DNA of 64,000 nt from Psychroflexus gondwanensis ACAM 44 (GCF_000355905.1 NZ_APLF01000012.1:1-64000); one strand, 5' to 3'. Shown: positions 9,286 through 17,774, numbered from the stretch's first letter. Notes: generated from the letters alone by a model not told the origin. A program made the numbers and translations.

Positions 9286-9896
9286 TATTTTTGATTACCC
9301 TTATTCAATTTTTGAACTTTATTTTTCTCGTCTTGAAGTTCTCTTCCCAGTTTCTGTTGCTTCTCTAAAGAGATCCGTTTATAATTTTCGAAGTCTGCAT
9401 CTAGATTTTTTAAATTCTGCTTAGCTTCTTTGGTAAGAAGGTTGCTCCTGTTGTATTTGAAAATAAATAAGAATAACAAAACAACAAGAACGCCTATGAT
9501 CGACCACGTTATCGTTTTATAACTCGATTTTGTTAAGGACATTCCTAAAAATACAATTTCATCTTTTTCGTTTTGAAGACTAGACAATTCTTTATTCAGG
9601 TCTGATACTTCTGTGTTCAAACTTTGAATTTGTTTGTCTTGAGATTGAATACTGTCTTTTAAATTAGAGATCTCAGTATTCAATAAATCAAAAGCAGTAA
9701 AAACTTTTTTTATCGCAGCATTGATTTCAACTTTTTCTACAACTTTATATTGCTGATAATTATTAGACTCGTCTACTACAGTTTCAAGACTTTCTATTGC
9801 TGAAGGCTGTTGGTCTTGTTCTTTATCCTCTGTGTTTTGAGAAAAAGATAGGCTGGTGCAAAAAAAAGCAATAGCTAAAAGGCGTAATGGTTTCAT
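9285..9896 (-). CDS. Coiled-coil membrane protein of unknown function
   Basis: The 203-residue protein has an N-terminal signal peptide (MKPLRLLAIAFFCTSLSFSQ), a long coiled coil (about residues 50-120, with heptad-like L, I and K/E spacing), one transmembrane helix (about residues 128-148, IIGVLVVLLFLFIFKY) and a second charged helical region to the C-terminus. No catalytic motif is visible. Relatives in Flavobacteria are sometimes labelled tRNA methyltransferase, apparently because of the nearby trmD; nothing in this sequence supports that. A possible -7 box (TACTTTTG on the minus strand) is at 9914-9921. It is the first gene of the unit with the MFS gene and trmD. Confidence 0.8.
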   Translation of the reverse strand: MKPLRLLAIAFFCTSLSFSQNTEDKEQDQQPSAIESLETVVDESNNYQQYKVVEKVEINAAIKKVFTAFDLLNTEISNLKDSIQSQDKQIQSLNTEVSDLNKELSSLQNEKDEIVFLGMSLTKSSYKTITWSIIGVLVVLLFLFIFKYNRSNLLTKEAKQNLKNLDADFENYKRISLEKQQKLGRELQDEKNKVQKLNKGNQK

Positions 9897-9956
9897 ACTA
9901 ATTTGATTTTGAGCAAAAGTATTTAAAATGCAGCTAATAAAAACGAAATCAAAAAT

Positions 9957-9981
9957 AAAAATCCTTGAAATTCAAGGATTT
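9957..9981 (-). terminator. Terminator of the GAPDH gene
   Basis: AAAATCCTTG and CAAGGATTTT form a 10-bp stem with a 5-base loop, followed by T-rich sequence on the minus strand. It lies just after the stop codon of the GAPDH gene. Confidence 0.7.
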
Positions 9982-9990
9982 TTTGGGAGA

Positions 9991-11439
9991 CTAATAATAT
10001 GTAAATCGCCTGACCTCTGAAATGTATTTTGCCAATCGTATTACTTGATGGCTATATCCAAATTCATTGTCATACCAAATATAAAGAACTACGGAGTTGG
10101 TGTTCTCATCTACAATGCTCGCATGACTATCGAAGATAGCGGGAGCAGAAACCCCGACAATGTCTGAAGAGACGAGTTCATTATCTATAGAATATTTGAT
10201 TTGTTCCACTAGTTCACCATTAAGGGCGTATTCCTTAATTTTAGAATTTAGAGCTTCTTTGGTGACTTTGTCCTTTAAATTCAAATTTAATATGGCTAAA
10301 GATCCGTTGGGAACTGGAACTCTTATCGCATTAGATGTAAGCTTACCCTCCAATTGTGGAAGGGCTTTAGCCACTGCTTTTCCTGCTCCGGTCTCTGTGA
10401 TTACCATATTAAGAGCTGCTGCTCGACCTCTTCTGTACTTGCTGTGCATGTTATCCACCAAGTTTTGATCATTGGTGTAAGCGTGAATAGTTTCTAGATG
10501 ACCATGCTCCAAACCAAAACTATCTTCTATGGCTTTCAAGACTGGAGTAATGGCATTTGTCGTACAAGAGGCCGCAGAATAGATAGAATGTTTTTTGGGA
10601 TCATACCCCTTATGGTTGACGCCATGAACGATATTAGGAATGCCTTTACATGGAGCGGTTAATAAAACTTTTGACACTCCTTTGGACGACAAATGTCTTT
10701 CTAAAGCTTCTTTATCTCGAAAAGCGCCAGTGTTGTCAATGACTAAAGCGTCCTGAATACCGTAAGCAGTGTAGTCTATATCTTCCGGTTGCTGAGCAGA
10801 AATTATTTTTACCGTAGTATCATTAATAATAAGGGAAGAATTTTCTAGATCTACTTGAACGGTTCCATTAAAATCGGCATGAATAGAGTCGTTTCTTAAT
10901 AAGGAAGCTCTTTTCTCTAAAACGTCCTGAGTGATTTTTCCTCGGGTGACGATAGCTCTAAGCCTCAATTGGTTTCCTTTACCAGTTTTGGCCATCAGTT
11001 CCCGAGCGACTAGACGTCCTATTCTTCCGAAACCGTAAAGCACAACATCTTTGGGGGTAATCGCATTAAAACTTTGAGAGTCTTTCAGTTTATTGGAAAG
11101 AAAACTCATCACATCCTGATCTTTGTTTTCATTTTGAAGATATTCAAAAGTCAATTTTCCAATATCTAATTTGGATGGAGGTAGATGGAGGTTTTTTATC
11201 CCTTCTGCGATTTCTGTAGAATCGAAAATAGAGATAGGTTTATTGACAAATGCACCTGCGTATTCGTGGAGCTTTAAAATTTCTCCAACATTTTTATTGA
11301 TAAGAGAATTTCTAAATAAAACGAGTTCGATGGATTTTTCATACCATAAGTCGTTAACAATACTAATAAACTTTACTGAAGCGCGTCTTCGGTCTGCTTG
11401 AAAAGAAAGTTCCTTTTCGTATACTTGTGATGGAGTCAT
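9991..11439 (-). CDS. Glyceraldehyde-3-phosphate dehydrogenase, long form
   Basis: The catalytic half interconverts glyceraldehyde-3-phosphate and 1,3-bisphosphoglycerate with NAD(P). The nucleotide-binding GFGRIGR is at residues 136-142, and the active-site SCTTN has Cys292. At 482 residues it is about 140 longer than classical GAPDH. The extra sequence is an N-terminal helical domain (about residues 1-130) with no membrane segment or known motif. Long GAPDHs with such an extension occur in Bacteroidota and some Proteobacteria, and may serve gluconeogenesis or use NADP; this is inference. The gene is monocistronic, with a near-consensus promoter at 11467-11496 and a hairpin terminator downstream. 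Confidence 0.92.
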   Translation of the reverse strand: MTPSQVYEKELSFQADRRRASVKFISIVNDLWYEKSIELVLFRNSLINKNVGEILKLHEYAGAFVNKPISIFDSTEIAEGIKNLHLPPSKLDIGKLTFEYLQNENKDQDVMSFLSNKLKDSQSFNAITPKDVVLYGFGRIGRLVARELMAKTGKGNQLRLRAIVTRGKITQDVLEKRASLLRNDSIHADFNGTVQVDLENSSLIINDTTVKIISAQQPEDIDYTAYGIQDALVIDNTGAFRDKEALERHLSSKGVSKVLLTAPCKGIPNIVHGVNHKGYDPKKHSIYSAASCTTNAITPVLKAIEDSFGLEHGHLETIHAYTNDQNLVDNMHSKYRRGRAAALNMVITETGAGKAVAKALPQLEGKLTSNAIRVPVPNGSLAILNLNLKDKVTKEALNSKIKEYALNGELVEQIKYSIDNELVSSDIVGVSAPAIFDSHASIVDENTNSVVLYIWYDNEFGYSHQVIRLAKYISEVRRFTYY

Positions 11440-11466
11440 TGGAAGAATTGATTTTTAAAATTTCGA

Positions 11467-11496
11467 CAAAAGTATAGATTTCAATCGTTTTCGTAA
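11467..11496 (-). promoter_or_regulatory. Probable promoter of the GAPDH gene
   Basis: On the minus strand TTA (11494-11496), 19 bases, then TACTTTTG (11467-11474) match the Bacteroidota promoter except for TTA in place of TTG. It lies about 28 bases before the start codon. Confidence 0.6.
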
Positions 11497-11600
11497 ACTG
11501 TTTTTTAAGAAAAAAAGCACGTTTTTTAAAGTCTTTATTCAAACTTTTCATTCTTCAAAATTTGAATAAAAAACTTATCTTAAAGTTTAAATTATTCGCA

Positions 11601-11630
11601 TTGCAAATCAGAAAATTCAAAATACTTTTG
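11601..11630 (+). promoter_or_regulatory. Bacteroidota promoter for the MarC-family gene
   Basis: TTG (11601-11603), exactly 19 bases, then TACTTTTG (11623-11630), 33 bases before the start codon at 11664. Confidence 0.8.
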
Positions 11631-11663
11631 CAGGATTTTTAAATTGAACTTAATCCGTTACTA

Positions 11664-12302
11664 ATGACTGAATTGATAGGTTTTGGGATTCTCTCCTTTA
11701 CTACCTTTTTTACCATCATAAACCCTTTGGGTGTGATGCCCATTTTTATGACAATGACTTCTGATTTGGATAAAGAAAGTCGAAAAGCTACAGCCAAAAA
11801 AGCAATCTTAGCCTCTTTTGTTACCGTTATTATATTTGCATTTACGGGTCAAATCCTTTTTAAATTTTTCGGCATATCGGTGAACAGTTTTAGAGTAGTA
11901 GGAGGAATTATCTTTTTCTTGATGGGTATGGATATGCTACAAGCTAGACTTGGTAAAGTGAAAGTTCAAGAGTCGGAGATTAAAACTTATGTCAACGATA
12001 TTTCTATCACTCCCTTAGCCATCCCAATGATATGCGGTCCTGGAGCTATTACCAATGCCATTGTGATGATGGAAGATGCTAAAACGGTAGAAATGCAAGC
12101 CGTGTTAATTGGAGCTATTATTGTGGTTCTTGGTATCACGCTAGCTATCCTTTTGAGTGCTGGCAAAATCATAAAACTATTAGGGCAAACAGGAAATAAT
12201 GTTCTGATGCGTTTAATGGGCCTTATCATTATGGTAATCGCTATAGAATTCTTTTTAAGCGGCTTCAAACCTATCTTTCAAGAAATTATTTCAGGACAGT
12301 AA
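11664..12302 (+). CDS. MarC-family integral membrane protein
   Basis: This 212-residue inner-membrane protein has about six hydrophobic segments. It shows the MarC/UPF0056 family pattern: an early NPLGVMPIFMTM segment and a later TPLAIPMICGPGAITNAIV segment, both inside membrane regions. Despite its name, MarC is not shown to cause drug resistance, and its substrate is unknown. It has its own consensus promoter. The next gene, on the opposite strand, ends 2 bases away without a visible terminator. Confidence 0.93.
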   Translation: MTELIGFGILSFTTFFTIINPLGVMPIFMTMTSDLDKESRKATAKKAILASFVTVIIFAFTGQILFKFFGISVNSFRVVGGIIFFLMGMDMLQARLGKVKVQESEIKTYVNDISITPLAIPMICGPGAITNAIVMMEDAKTVEMQAVLIGAIIVVLGITLAILLSAGKIIKLLGQTGNNVLMRLMGLIIMVIAIEFFLSGFKPIFQEIISGQ

Positions 12303-12303
12303 G

Positions 12304-13005
12304 TTAATAAGCGATTTTTACTGAAATCCCATTAGCATCTGTATGGTTTTCATCTTCTATAAACCTTAGATTGTTTATTTCACTTTTTGAATTTGAGATG
12401 CAAAGAGACATCGCATCCATTATATCGTCTGGTTTTACTTTCGATTTTGGATACGAAGATATAATCGAATGGTAAAGGTCTTCCAGTTCAGGAGCTAAGC
12501 TTATGAGAACTTGAAAACGCTCTTGAAAGCCTTCTTTTGTCGACTTCTTGGAGTTGATCACCTTAGAGTCGTTTAAGTATTTGAAAACAATTTCAGGATG
12601 GCTTTCATATATCTCTAAAGCGTTTGATTTTTCCTGAAAAAACTGATCGATTTCTTTTATTTTTTTAGAAATATTATGGCTTTGGATAGAAATACTCTTT
12701 CCTAAAACCCTTTTGTTGATTTCTCGAGCGGCGTCATAATTTTTGGCATAGACAGCTTCTCGGCAAGCTGGTGTAAAAATGGTAGAGGCTCTTTTTTCTA
12801 ATTGCTTTCGCATAGAGCTTTCCACTGTTCTGTAGAAACCTTCAGAAGATAAACCAATAGGAATGTCTATAAATACACGTCTTAGATCGGGGTGTAAGTC
12901 GACCAATTTTGAAAATTGTGTGACGGCCAAACTAGAAAATCCATTTTGGTCATGCAAAATCACAATCCAGCCCAATGGACAGGAATCTATACCAGCTATT
13001 TTCAT
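12304..13005 (-). CDS. DUF429 family protein
   Basis: The 233-residue protein starts KIAGIDSCPLGWIV and continues with VFIDIPIGL, DAAREIN, YESHPEIVFKYL and PDDIMDAMSLCIS. These conserved acidic and glycine-rich segments are typical of DUF429, which has an RNase H-like or actin-like nuclease/ATPase fold by comparison. The biological function is unknown. It is a single gene, convergent with marC, and preceded by the inverted-repeat element at 13032-13191. Confidence 0.85.
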   Translation of the reverse strand: MKIAGIDSCPLGWIVILHDQNGFSSLAVTQFSKLVDLHPDLRRVFIDIPIGLSSEGFYRTVESSMRKQLEKRASTIFTPACREAVYAKNYDAAREINKRVLGKSISIQSHNISKKIKEIDQFFQEKSNALEIYESHPEIVFKYLNDSKVINSKKSTKEGFQERFQVLISLAPELEDLYHSIISSYPKSKVKPDDIMDAMSLCISNSKSEINNLRFIEDENHTDANGISVKIAY

Positions 13006-13031
13006 TTTTTAAAAAGGCTTCAGATGATTAA

Positions 13032-13191
13032 TACCAAATTAAATTTATAATGTCGTATAAATTAATTGAATTATTTTTTGATTGATTGAAATAAAAAATA
13101 ATTAGCATAGCCTTAGTTACGGTAATTATTTTTGATAAAAATCAGGCGAAAAAGAAACGATTTATTGCGACATTATGGGTTTAATTTGGTA
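13032..13191. mobile_element. MITE-like element with 24-bp terminal inverted repeats
   Basis: The left end (13032-13055, starting TACCAAATTAAA and ending ATAATGTCG) and the reverse complement of the right end (13168-13191) match at 21 of 24 bases. A second, inner inverted repeat (AAAAATAATTA at 13094-13104, TAATTATTTTT at 13123-13133) lets the 160-base element fold into one long hairpin. It has no coding capacity, so it would depend on a transposase elsewhere. It fills much of the 358-base gap between the DUF429 gene and lpdA. No clear target-site duplication is visible. The rest of the gap (13192-13311) shows nothing recognisable. Confidence 0.7.
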
Positions 13192-13311
13192 CAGTATGTT
13201 GAGCAAAGTTACAGCTATTGAAATTAACGTATACTCAGGACGGAGCTTTAAATCAAGGATAACTTGGAGCTTCCTGTCTACAGACTTTAGGTTGACGCTA
13301 ACAAAATCAGC

Positions 13312-13342
13312 AAAAAAAAACCGATATATTTCTATACCGGTT
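13312..13342 (-). terminator. Terminator of lpdA
   Basis: On the minus strand AACCGGTATA, loop GAAA, TATATCGGTT (one G-T pair) is followed by a T tract. Confidence 0.8.
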
Positions 13343-13363
13343 AGTTTAATCCTTATTGAAGTT

Positions 13364-14770
13364 TTAAATGTGTAAAGCTCTATCTCCTGTTGCGGCAAGG
13401 GCTGCTTCTTTTACAGCTTCCGCATAGGTTGGGTGAGCGTGACTCATCCTCGCGATATCCTCTGCACTAGCTCTAAATTCCATGGCGGTCACCGCTTCTG
13501 CGATAAGGTCGGCTACTCTGGCGCCAACCATATGTACTCCCAGAACTTCGTCTGTTTCTTTATCTGAAAAAATCTTTACAAATCCGTCTACATCCCCACT
13601 AGCTCTAGATCTCCCTAGGGCACGCATTGGGAATTTACCAGTATTATACTTGATGTTATCTTCCTTGAGTTGCTCTTCGTTTTTACCTACAGAAGCTACT
13701 TCTGGCCAAGTGTAAACCACATTCGGGATAAGATTATAGTCGATATGTGGCTTTTGTCCCGAAATGACTTCAGCGACGAATGTGCCTTCTTCTTCAGCTT
13801 TATGAGCAAGCATTAGGCCTTCAATGACATCTCCAATGGCATAAATATTATCTGCCGTCGTTTGTAATTTCTCATTCACCTTCACCTTGCCATTTTCTTT
13901 GATTTCAACACCAGCTTTTTCGGCATTTAGACCATCAGTAAAAGGTCGTCTTCCAACAGAGACTAGGCAGTAATCTCCTTTGAATTCTACTTCTTTACCA
14001 TTTTTATCATCAGCTTTCACAGTGATTTCATCTCCGTTGCGTTCCACGGATTTCACTTTATGAGAAAGCATAAATTTTGCTTTTTGTTTTTTCATGGCTT
14101 TCATCAACTCCTTGCTTTGGTCTTTGTCCATGCCAGGTATGATGCGATCCATATATTCCAAGACTGTAACTTCTGCCCCTAATCTTCTATAGACTTGTCC
14201 TAGCTCAAGACCAATCACTCCGCCACCAATCATAATGAGGTGTTTTGGAATTTCTTTTAAAGAAAGCGCTTCGGTAGAGGTGATAATTCTTTCTTTGTCA
14301 ATATCGATAAATGGTAAGCTAGAAGGCTTACTTCCTGTAGCGATAATGGTGTTTTTAGCTTCAATTTCAGTCTCCTTGCCATCAGCATCAGTAATGATAA
14401 TGTGTGTTTTGTCTTTAAAAGATCCAACACCTTGGTAAGACTCTATGTTATTTTTATCCATCAGAAAATCAATTCCTTTGGTGGTTTGATCGACAACACC
14501 AGACTTCCGCTTCATCATATTTTTCAGATTGACCTTGACCTCTCCGGAAATATCTATGCCGTGTTCTTCAAAGTTTTTTATGGCGTCTTCGTAGTGGTGC
14601 GAAGAATCCAACAAAGCTTTAGAGGGGATACAGCCTACATTAAGGCAGGTTCCACCTTTGGTTGCGTATTTTTCAATGATAACGGTTTTCATGCCTAGTT
14701 GTGCACAGCGAATGGCTGCTACATAGCCGCCAGGTCCAGAGCCGATTACGGCTACATCGTATGTATTCAT
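13364..14770 (-). CDS. lpdA: Dihydrolipoyl dehydrogenase
   Basis: This is the E3 flavoprotein of the pyruvate, 2-oxoglutarate and branched-chain dehydrogenase complexes; it reoxidises dihydrolipoamide with NAD+. The 468 residues contain the FAD-binding GSGPGGYVAAI (about 10-20), the redox pair in GGTCLNVGCIPSK (Cys42 and Cys47), the NAD-binding GGGVIGLELGQVYRRLGAEV region and the C-terminal catalytic HAHPTYAEA His-Glu. It is monocistronic here, with a consensus promoter and a terminator, and is not linked to E1/E2 genes. It is probably shared among several complexes. Confidence 0.97.
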   Translation of the reverse strand: MNTYDVAVIGSGPGGYVAAIRCAQLGMKTVIIEKYATKGGTCLNVGCIPSKALLDSSHHYEDAIKNFEEHGIDISGEVKVNLKNMMKRKSGVVDQTTKGIDFLMDKNNIESYQGVGSFKDKTHIIITDADGKETEIEAKNTIIATGSKPSSLPFIDIDKERIITSTEALSLKEIPKHLIMIGGGVIGLELGQVYRRLGAEVTVLEYMDRIIPGMDKDQSKELMKAMKKQKAKFMLSHKVKSVERNGDEITVKADDKNGKEVEFKGDYCLVSVGRRPFTDGLNAEKAGVEIKENGKVKVNEKLQTTADNIYAIGDVIEGLMLAHKAEEEGTFVAEVISGQKPHIDYNLIPNVVYTWPEVASVGKNEEQLKEDNIKYNTGKFPMRALGRSRASGDVDGFVKIFSDKETDEVLGVHMVGARVADLIAEAVTAMEFRASAEDIARMSHAHPTYAEAVKEAALAATGDRALHI

Positions 14771-14802
14771 ATTACGAATTTTAGTTTCAAAATAAAGTAT
14801 TA

Positions 14803-14832
14803 CAAATTTACACCTTCTTCACTAAAGGACAA
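14803..14832 (-). promoter_or_regulatory. Bacteroidota promoter for lpdA
   Basis: On the minus strand TTG (14830-14832), 19 bases, then TAAATTTG (14803-14810) form an exact consensus promoter 32 bases before the start codon. Confidence 0.8.
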
Positions 14833-14994
14833 TTTCTAGGCTAGAAAACCTTGTTAAATTCTTGATAGTGACTTTGTTTTGATAGCTTCACGCAAATTAG
14901 AAGACCTATTAAGAAAATGAGAATGGAAAAAATAAATAACTTCTTGAAAGCAAGGCTATTGATTATCTGATGTGGATAAAACTATAGGTTTGTA

Positions 14995-15012
14995 TTGTGA
15001 AATAAGTCACAA
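14995..15012. promoter_or_regulatory. CRP/FNR-type palindrome upstream of nhaC
   Basis: TTGTGA, six bases, TCACAA is a perfect inverted repeat of the TGTGA-N6-TCACA form bound by CRP/FNR-family regulators in other bacteria. It is 34 bases before the nhaC start. The regulator that might bind is not in this window. Confidence 0.45.
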
Positions 15013-15046
15013 AATTGTAACATTACGTCGATTTTAAATATTTAAC

Positions 15047-16519
15047 ATGAGTGAAGCCTCAAACGATACTGAAGAAATTCAGTCCAATTCCAAGATAAGA
15101 TTAAGTATTTGGCAAGCCCTTATTCCAATTATAGCATTAATAGGTATGCTAGCCTATAATGTATTTATATATGGAGATGATTCCTTAGGAGGTTCTAATC
15201 AGTTTATTTTATTGATGGGTGGAGCTGTTGCAGCTATTGTTGGAGTTGTTAAAGGAGTTAAGTTTGAAGTGATGATTGAGGATGTGGCTAAGAATATTAA
15301 GGCAACTGCCGAGCCTATTCTTATTTTATTGATGGTTGGAGCACTCGCCGGAACTTGGCTGCTGAGTGGTATTATTCCAACAATGATATACTATGGATTA
15401 CAAATTTTGAACCCTACTATATTTTTGGCAGCTACCGTAGTCATTTGCTCCGTGATCTCGATTGCAACAGGGAGTAGTTGGACGACTTCGGCGACCGTTG
15501 GTATCGCCTTAATTGGTATAGCAGAAGCGCTTGGAGTTTCTGTAGCGATGACGGCTGGGGCTGTCCTTTCTGGTGGATATTTTGGCGATAAGCTATCTCC
15601 TATGAGTGACACGACAAATTTGGCTCCTGCCATGGCGGGTACAGATTTGTTTACTCACATTAGGTATATGACTATAACTACAGTTCCTACAATAATAGTT
15701 ACCCTTATTGCTTTCATTATTATAGGTCTTAACTTAGACACCTCTGGACAAACCAATCCTGAAGAAATTCTGGGTTCTATTGACGCCTCTTTTAACATTA
15801 CTCCTTGGTTATTTCTAGTTCCCGTAGTTGTGATTGCGTTAATTATAAAAAAGACACCTCCACTTATTGCATTGCTTTTGGGAACACTTATGGCTGCTGG
15901 AGCTGCACTTATTTTTCAGCCAGATCTCGTTCAAATGATTGGAGGAGGGGAGACCTTGAACTTTGAAACCGCTTATAGAGGAATTATAGACGCAATTACT
16001 GTGGATATTACTATCCCTACAGAGAACAAATCTTTACAAGACTTATTCTCTGCTGGGGGAATGGCTGGTATGCTAGGGACTATTTGGTTGATTATCTGCG
16101 CCATGGTCTTTGGTGGAATTATGGATGCGATTGGAGCTTTGGAAAGAATAAGTGAAGCCCTCTTGAATTTATTTACATCTACTTTTGGGTTATTTTTTAG
16201 TACAGTCTCTAGTTGTTTAGTTTTAAATTTGACCGCCTCAGATCAGTACTTGGCGATTGTTGTCCCTGGGAAAATGTTTGCCAAAGCCTATGAGAAAAAA
16301 GGGTTAGCCCCCGAAAACTTAAGCCGAACTTTAGAAGATTCTGGAACGGTGACATCTGTGCTAATTCCTTGGAATACCTGTGGAGCGTATCACAGTGGCG
16401 TACTTGGAGTGCCTGTAGCAGATTATTTCTTTTATGCGATTTTCAACTATTTGAGCCCATTTGTTACTCTAATTTTTGCAGCTTTCAACATTAAGATTAA
16501 ACAATTGACGAAAAAGTAA
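15047..16519 (+). CDS. nhaC: NhaC-family Na+/H+ antiporter
   Basis: This 490-residue protein has about 12 hydrophobic segments and the NhaC family pattern: ATGSSWTTSATVGIALIGI, GAVLSGGYFGDKLSPMSDTTNLAPA and TLEDSGTVTSVLIPWNTCGAY. It most likely expels Na+ in exchange for protons or, as in some family members, exchanges a substrate (malate/lactate type); the sequence cannot separate these. A CRP-like palindrome lies just upstream. bshB1 follows after 3 bases, so the two are probably co-transcribed and end at the hairpin at 17264-17297. Confidence 0.92.
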   Translation: MSEASNDTEEIQSNSKIRLSIWQALIPIIALIGMLAYNVFIYGDDSLGGSNQFILLMGGAVAAIVGVVKGVKFEVMIEDVAKNIKATAEPILILLMVGALAGTWLLSGIIPTMIYYGLQILNPTIFLAATVVICSVISIATGSSWTTSATVGIALIGIAEALGVSVAMTAGAVLSGGYFGDKLSPMSDTTNLAPAMAGTDLFTHIRYMTITTVPTIIVTLIAFIIIGLNLDTSGQTNPEEILGSIDASFNITPWLFLVPVVVIALIIKKTPPLIALLLGTLMAAGAALIFQPDLVQMIGGGETLNFETAYRGIIDAITVDITIPTENKSLQDLFSAGGMAGMLGTIWLIICAMVFGGIMDAIGALERISEALLNLFTSTFGLFFSTVSSCLVLNLTASDQYLAIVVPGKMFAKAYEKKGLAPENLSRTLEDSGTVTSVLIPWNTCGAYHSGVLGVPVADYFFYAIFNYLSPFVTLIFAAFNIKIKQLTKK

Positions 16520-16522
16520 ATT

Positions 16523-17239
16523 ATGAAATTAGATATATTAGCGATAGGAGCACACCCAGATGATGTAGAATTGAGCTGCTCTGGAACCTTAGCCAAAGAA
16601 GTTGACAAAGGGAAAAAAGTTGGGATATTAGACCTTACTCGCGGCGAGCTTGGAACACGTGGGACTGCAGAAACGCGGGACCAAGAAGCTAAAAATGCTG
16701 CTGAAATTCTTGGAGTAAGAGTAAGGAAAAATCTAGAATTCAGTGATGGTTTTTTTTCAAATAATACGGCTCACCAATTAGAAATCATCAAAATCTTACG
16801 CAAGTACAGACCTGACGTAGTCCTGTGTAATGCAATACACGATAGACATATAGATCATGGAAAAGGAAGTAGGCTTGTGAGTGATGCCTGTTTTTTAAGT
16901 GGCTTAAAAAAGATTGAAACGATTTATGAAGGTAATTCTCAAAAGGAATGGAGGCCAAAACATATTTATCACTACATACAGTGGTACGATATAGAACCAG
17001 ATTTTGTTGTAGATATTTCTGGTTTTATGGAGAAGAAGTTAGAGAGTGTAAAAGCTTATAAAACCCAATTTTTTGATCAAGGGAGTAAGGAGCCAAACAC
17101 TCCAATTTCAAGCTCCAATTTTATTGACAGTGTTACTTACAGAGCTAGGAATTTAGGTCGAATTATAGGGACTGAACATGGCGAAGGCTTCACTGTTGAA
17201 CGCTATCCAGCAGTTGATTCAATTTTAGATCTTATTTAG
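16523..17239 (+). CDS. bshB1: Bacillithiol biosynthesis deacetylase BshB1
   Basis: BshB1 removes the acetyl group from N-acetylglucosaminyl-malate in the synthesis of bacillithiol, the low-molecular-weight thiol of Firmicutes and many Bacteroidota. The 238-residue LmbE-like zinc hydrolase has the metal motif AHPDD (His11, Asp13, Asp14), the BshB1 segment LDLTRGELGTRGT and the later HIDHGKGS motif carrying the third zinc ligand. It lies 3 bases after nhaC. The other bacillithiol genes are not in this window. Confidence 0.93.
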   Translation: MKLDILAIGAHPDDVELSCSGTLAKEVDKGKKVGILDLTRGELGTRGTAETRDQEAKNAAEILGVRVRKNLEFSDGFFSNNTAHQLEIIKILRKYRPDVVLCNAIHDRHIDHGKGSRLVSDACFLSGLKKIETIYEGNSQKEWRPKHIYHYIQWYDIEPDFVVDISGFMEKKLESVKAYKTQFFDQGSKEPNTPISSSNFIDSVTYRARNLGRIIGTEHGEGFTVERYPAVDSILDLI

Positions 17240-17263
17240 AAATTTTAAACCAAAAACGTATCA

Positions 17264-17297
17264 CCCAAAAGTCGATAAATTGACTTTTGGGTTTTTT
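17264..17297 (+). terminator. Terminator of the nhaC-bshB1 unit
   Basis: CCCAAAAGTC (17264-17273), an 8-base loop, GACTTTTGGG (17282-17291), then T6. A strong Rho-independent terminator that separates bshB1 from the carboxylate locus. Confidence 0.88.
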
Positions 17298-17360
17298 ATT
17301 TATGGTCAATTTCATTAAAATATATTGCTAATTTGATATATTTATGCAAAATTAATATAT

Positions 17361-17774
17361 ATGAATTTTTGTCCTCAATGTCAATCTGATAGAATAGTGA
17401 AAAGTGGTATCGTGAACGACCGTCAGCGTTATAAATGTAAATCATGTAATTACTTTTTCACTGTTAATAAATTGGGAAAAAAAATTGATCAGTATTATGT
17501 TACTAAAGCGCTTCAGCTATATTTAGAAGGGCTCACTTATCGTGAAATTGAACGTATTTTAGGAATTTCTCATGTGAGTGTGATGAATTGGGTAAAGAAG
17601 TATAATATTCAAAAAGTTCAAAATTTAGATTTTCATCCCACCTACAAAATTTTAAGTCAAAACGAACTTGGAAATTACTTTTCTCTACCAGAGAACACAA
17701 AAGGATCTGGTATGATTGTCACAGAACTTGGAGATAAATTCATGGTTATTAAATGGGAACGATTTAAAGAATAG
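17361..17774 (+). CDS. Transposase-derived Zn-ribbon/HTH protein, possible regulator
   Basis: The 137-residue protein has an N-terminal four-cysteine zinc ribbon (Cys4, Cys7, Cys26, Cys29) like the N-terminus of IS1 InsA. A helix-turn-helix follows at about residues 58-81 (LTYREIERILGISHVSVMNW), then a unique C-terminal segment of about 45 residues. No catalytic transposase domain, second IS1 frame or terminal inverted repeats are found, and the reading frame is intact. This suggests a domesticated DNA-binding protein rather than a mobile element. It lies 113 bases upstream of the porin gene of the carboxylate locus in the same direction, behind a strong terminator, so it may regulate that locus. 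The regulatory role is inference. Confidence 0.75.
   Translation: MNFCPQCQSDRIVKSGIVNDRQRYKCKSCNYFFTVNKLGKKIDQYYVTKALQLYLEGLTYREIERILGISHVSVMNWVKKYNIQKVQNLDFHPTYKILSQNELGNYFSLPENTKGSGMIVTELGDKFMVIKWERFKE

Noticed and set aside
9285-9896. tRNA methyltransferase identity for the coiled-coil protein
   Set aside because: The sequence shows a signal peptide, coiled coil and one membrane helix, with no SPOUT or SAM-binding motif; the real TrmD is two genes downstream.
13175-13375. 66-codon frame across the MITE-like element and lpdA end
   Set aside because: It starts inside the terminal inverted repeat and runs through the lpdA terminator and stop; no conserved pattern.
17361-17774. Active IS1 element
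   Set aside because: There is no catalytic InsB-like domain, no frameshift window and no terminal inverted repeats around the gene.
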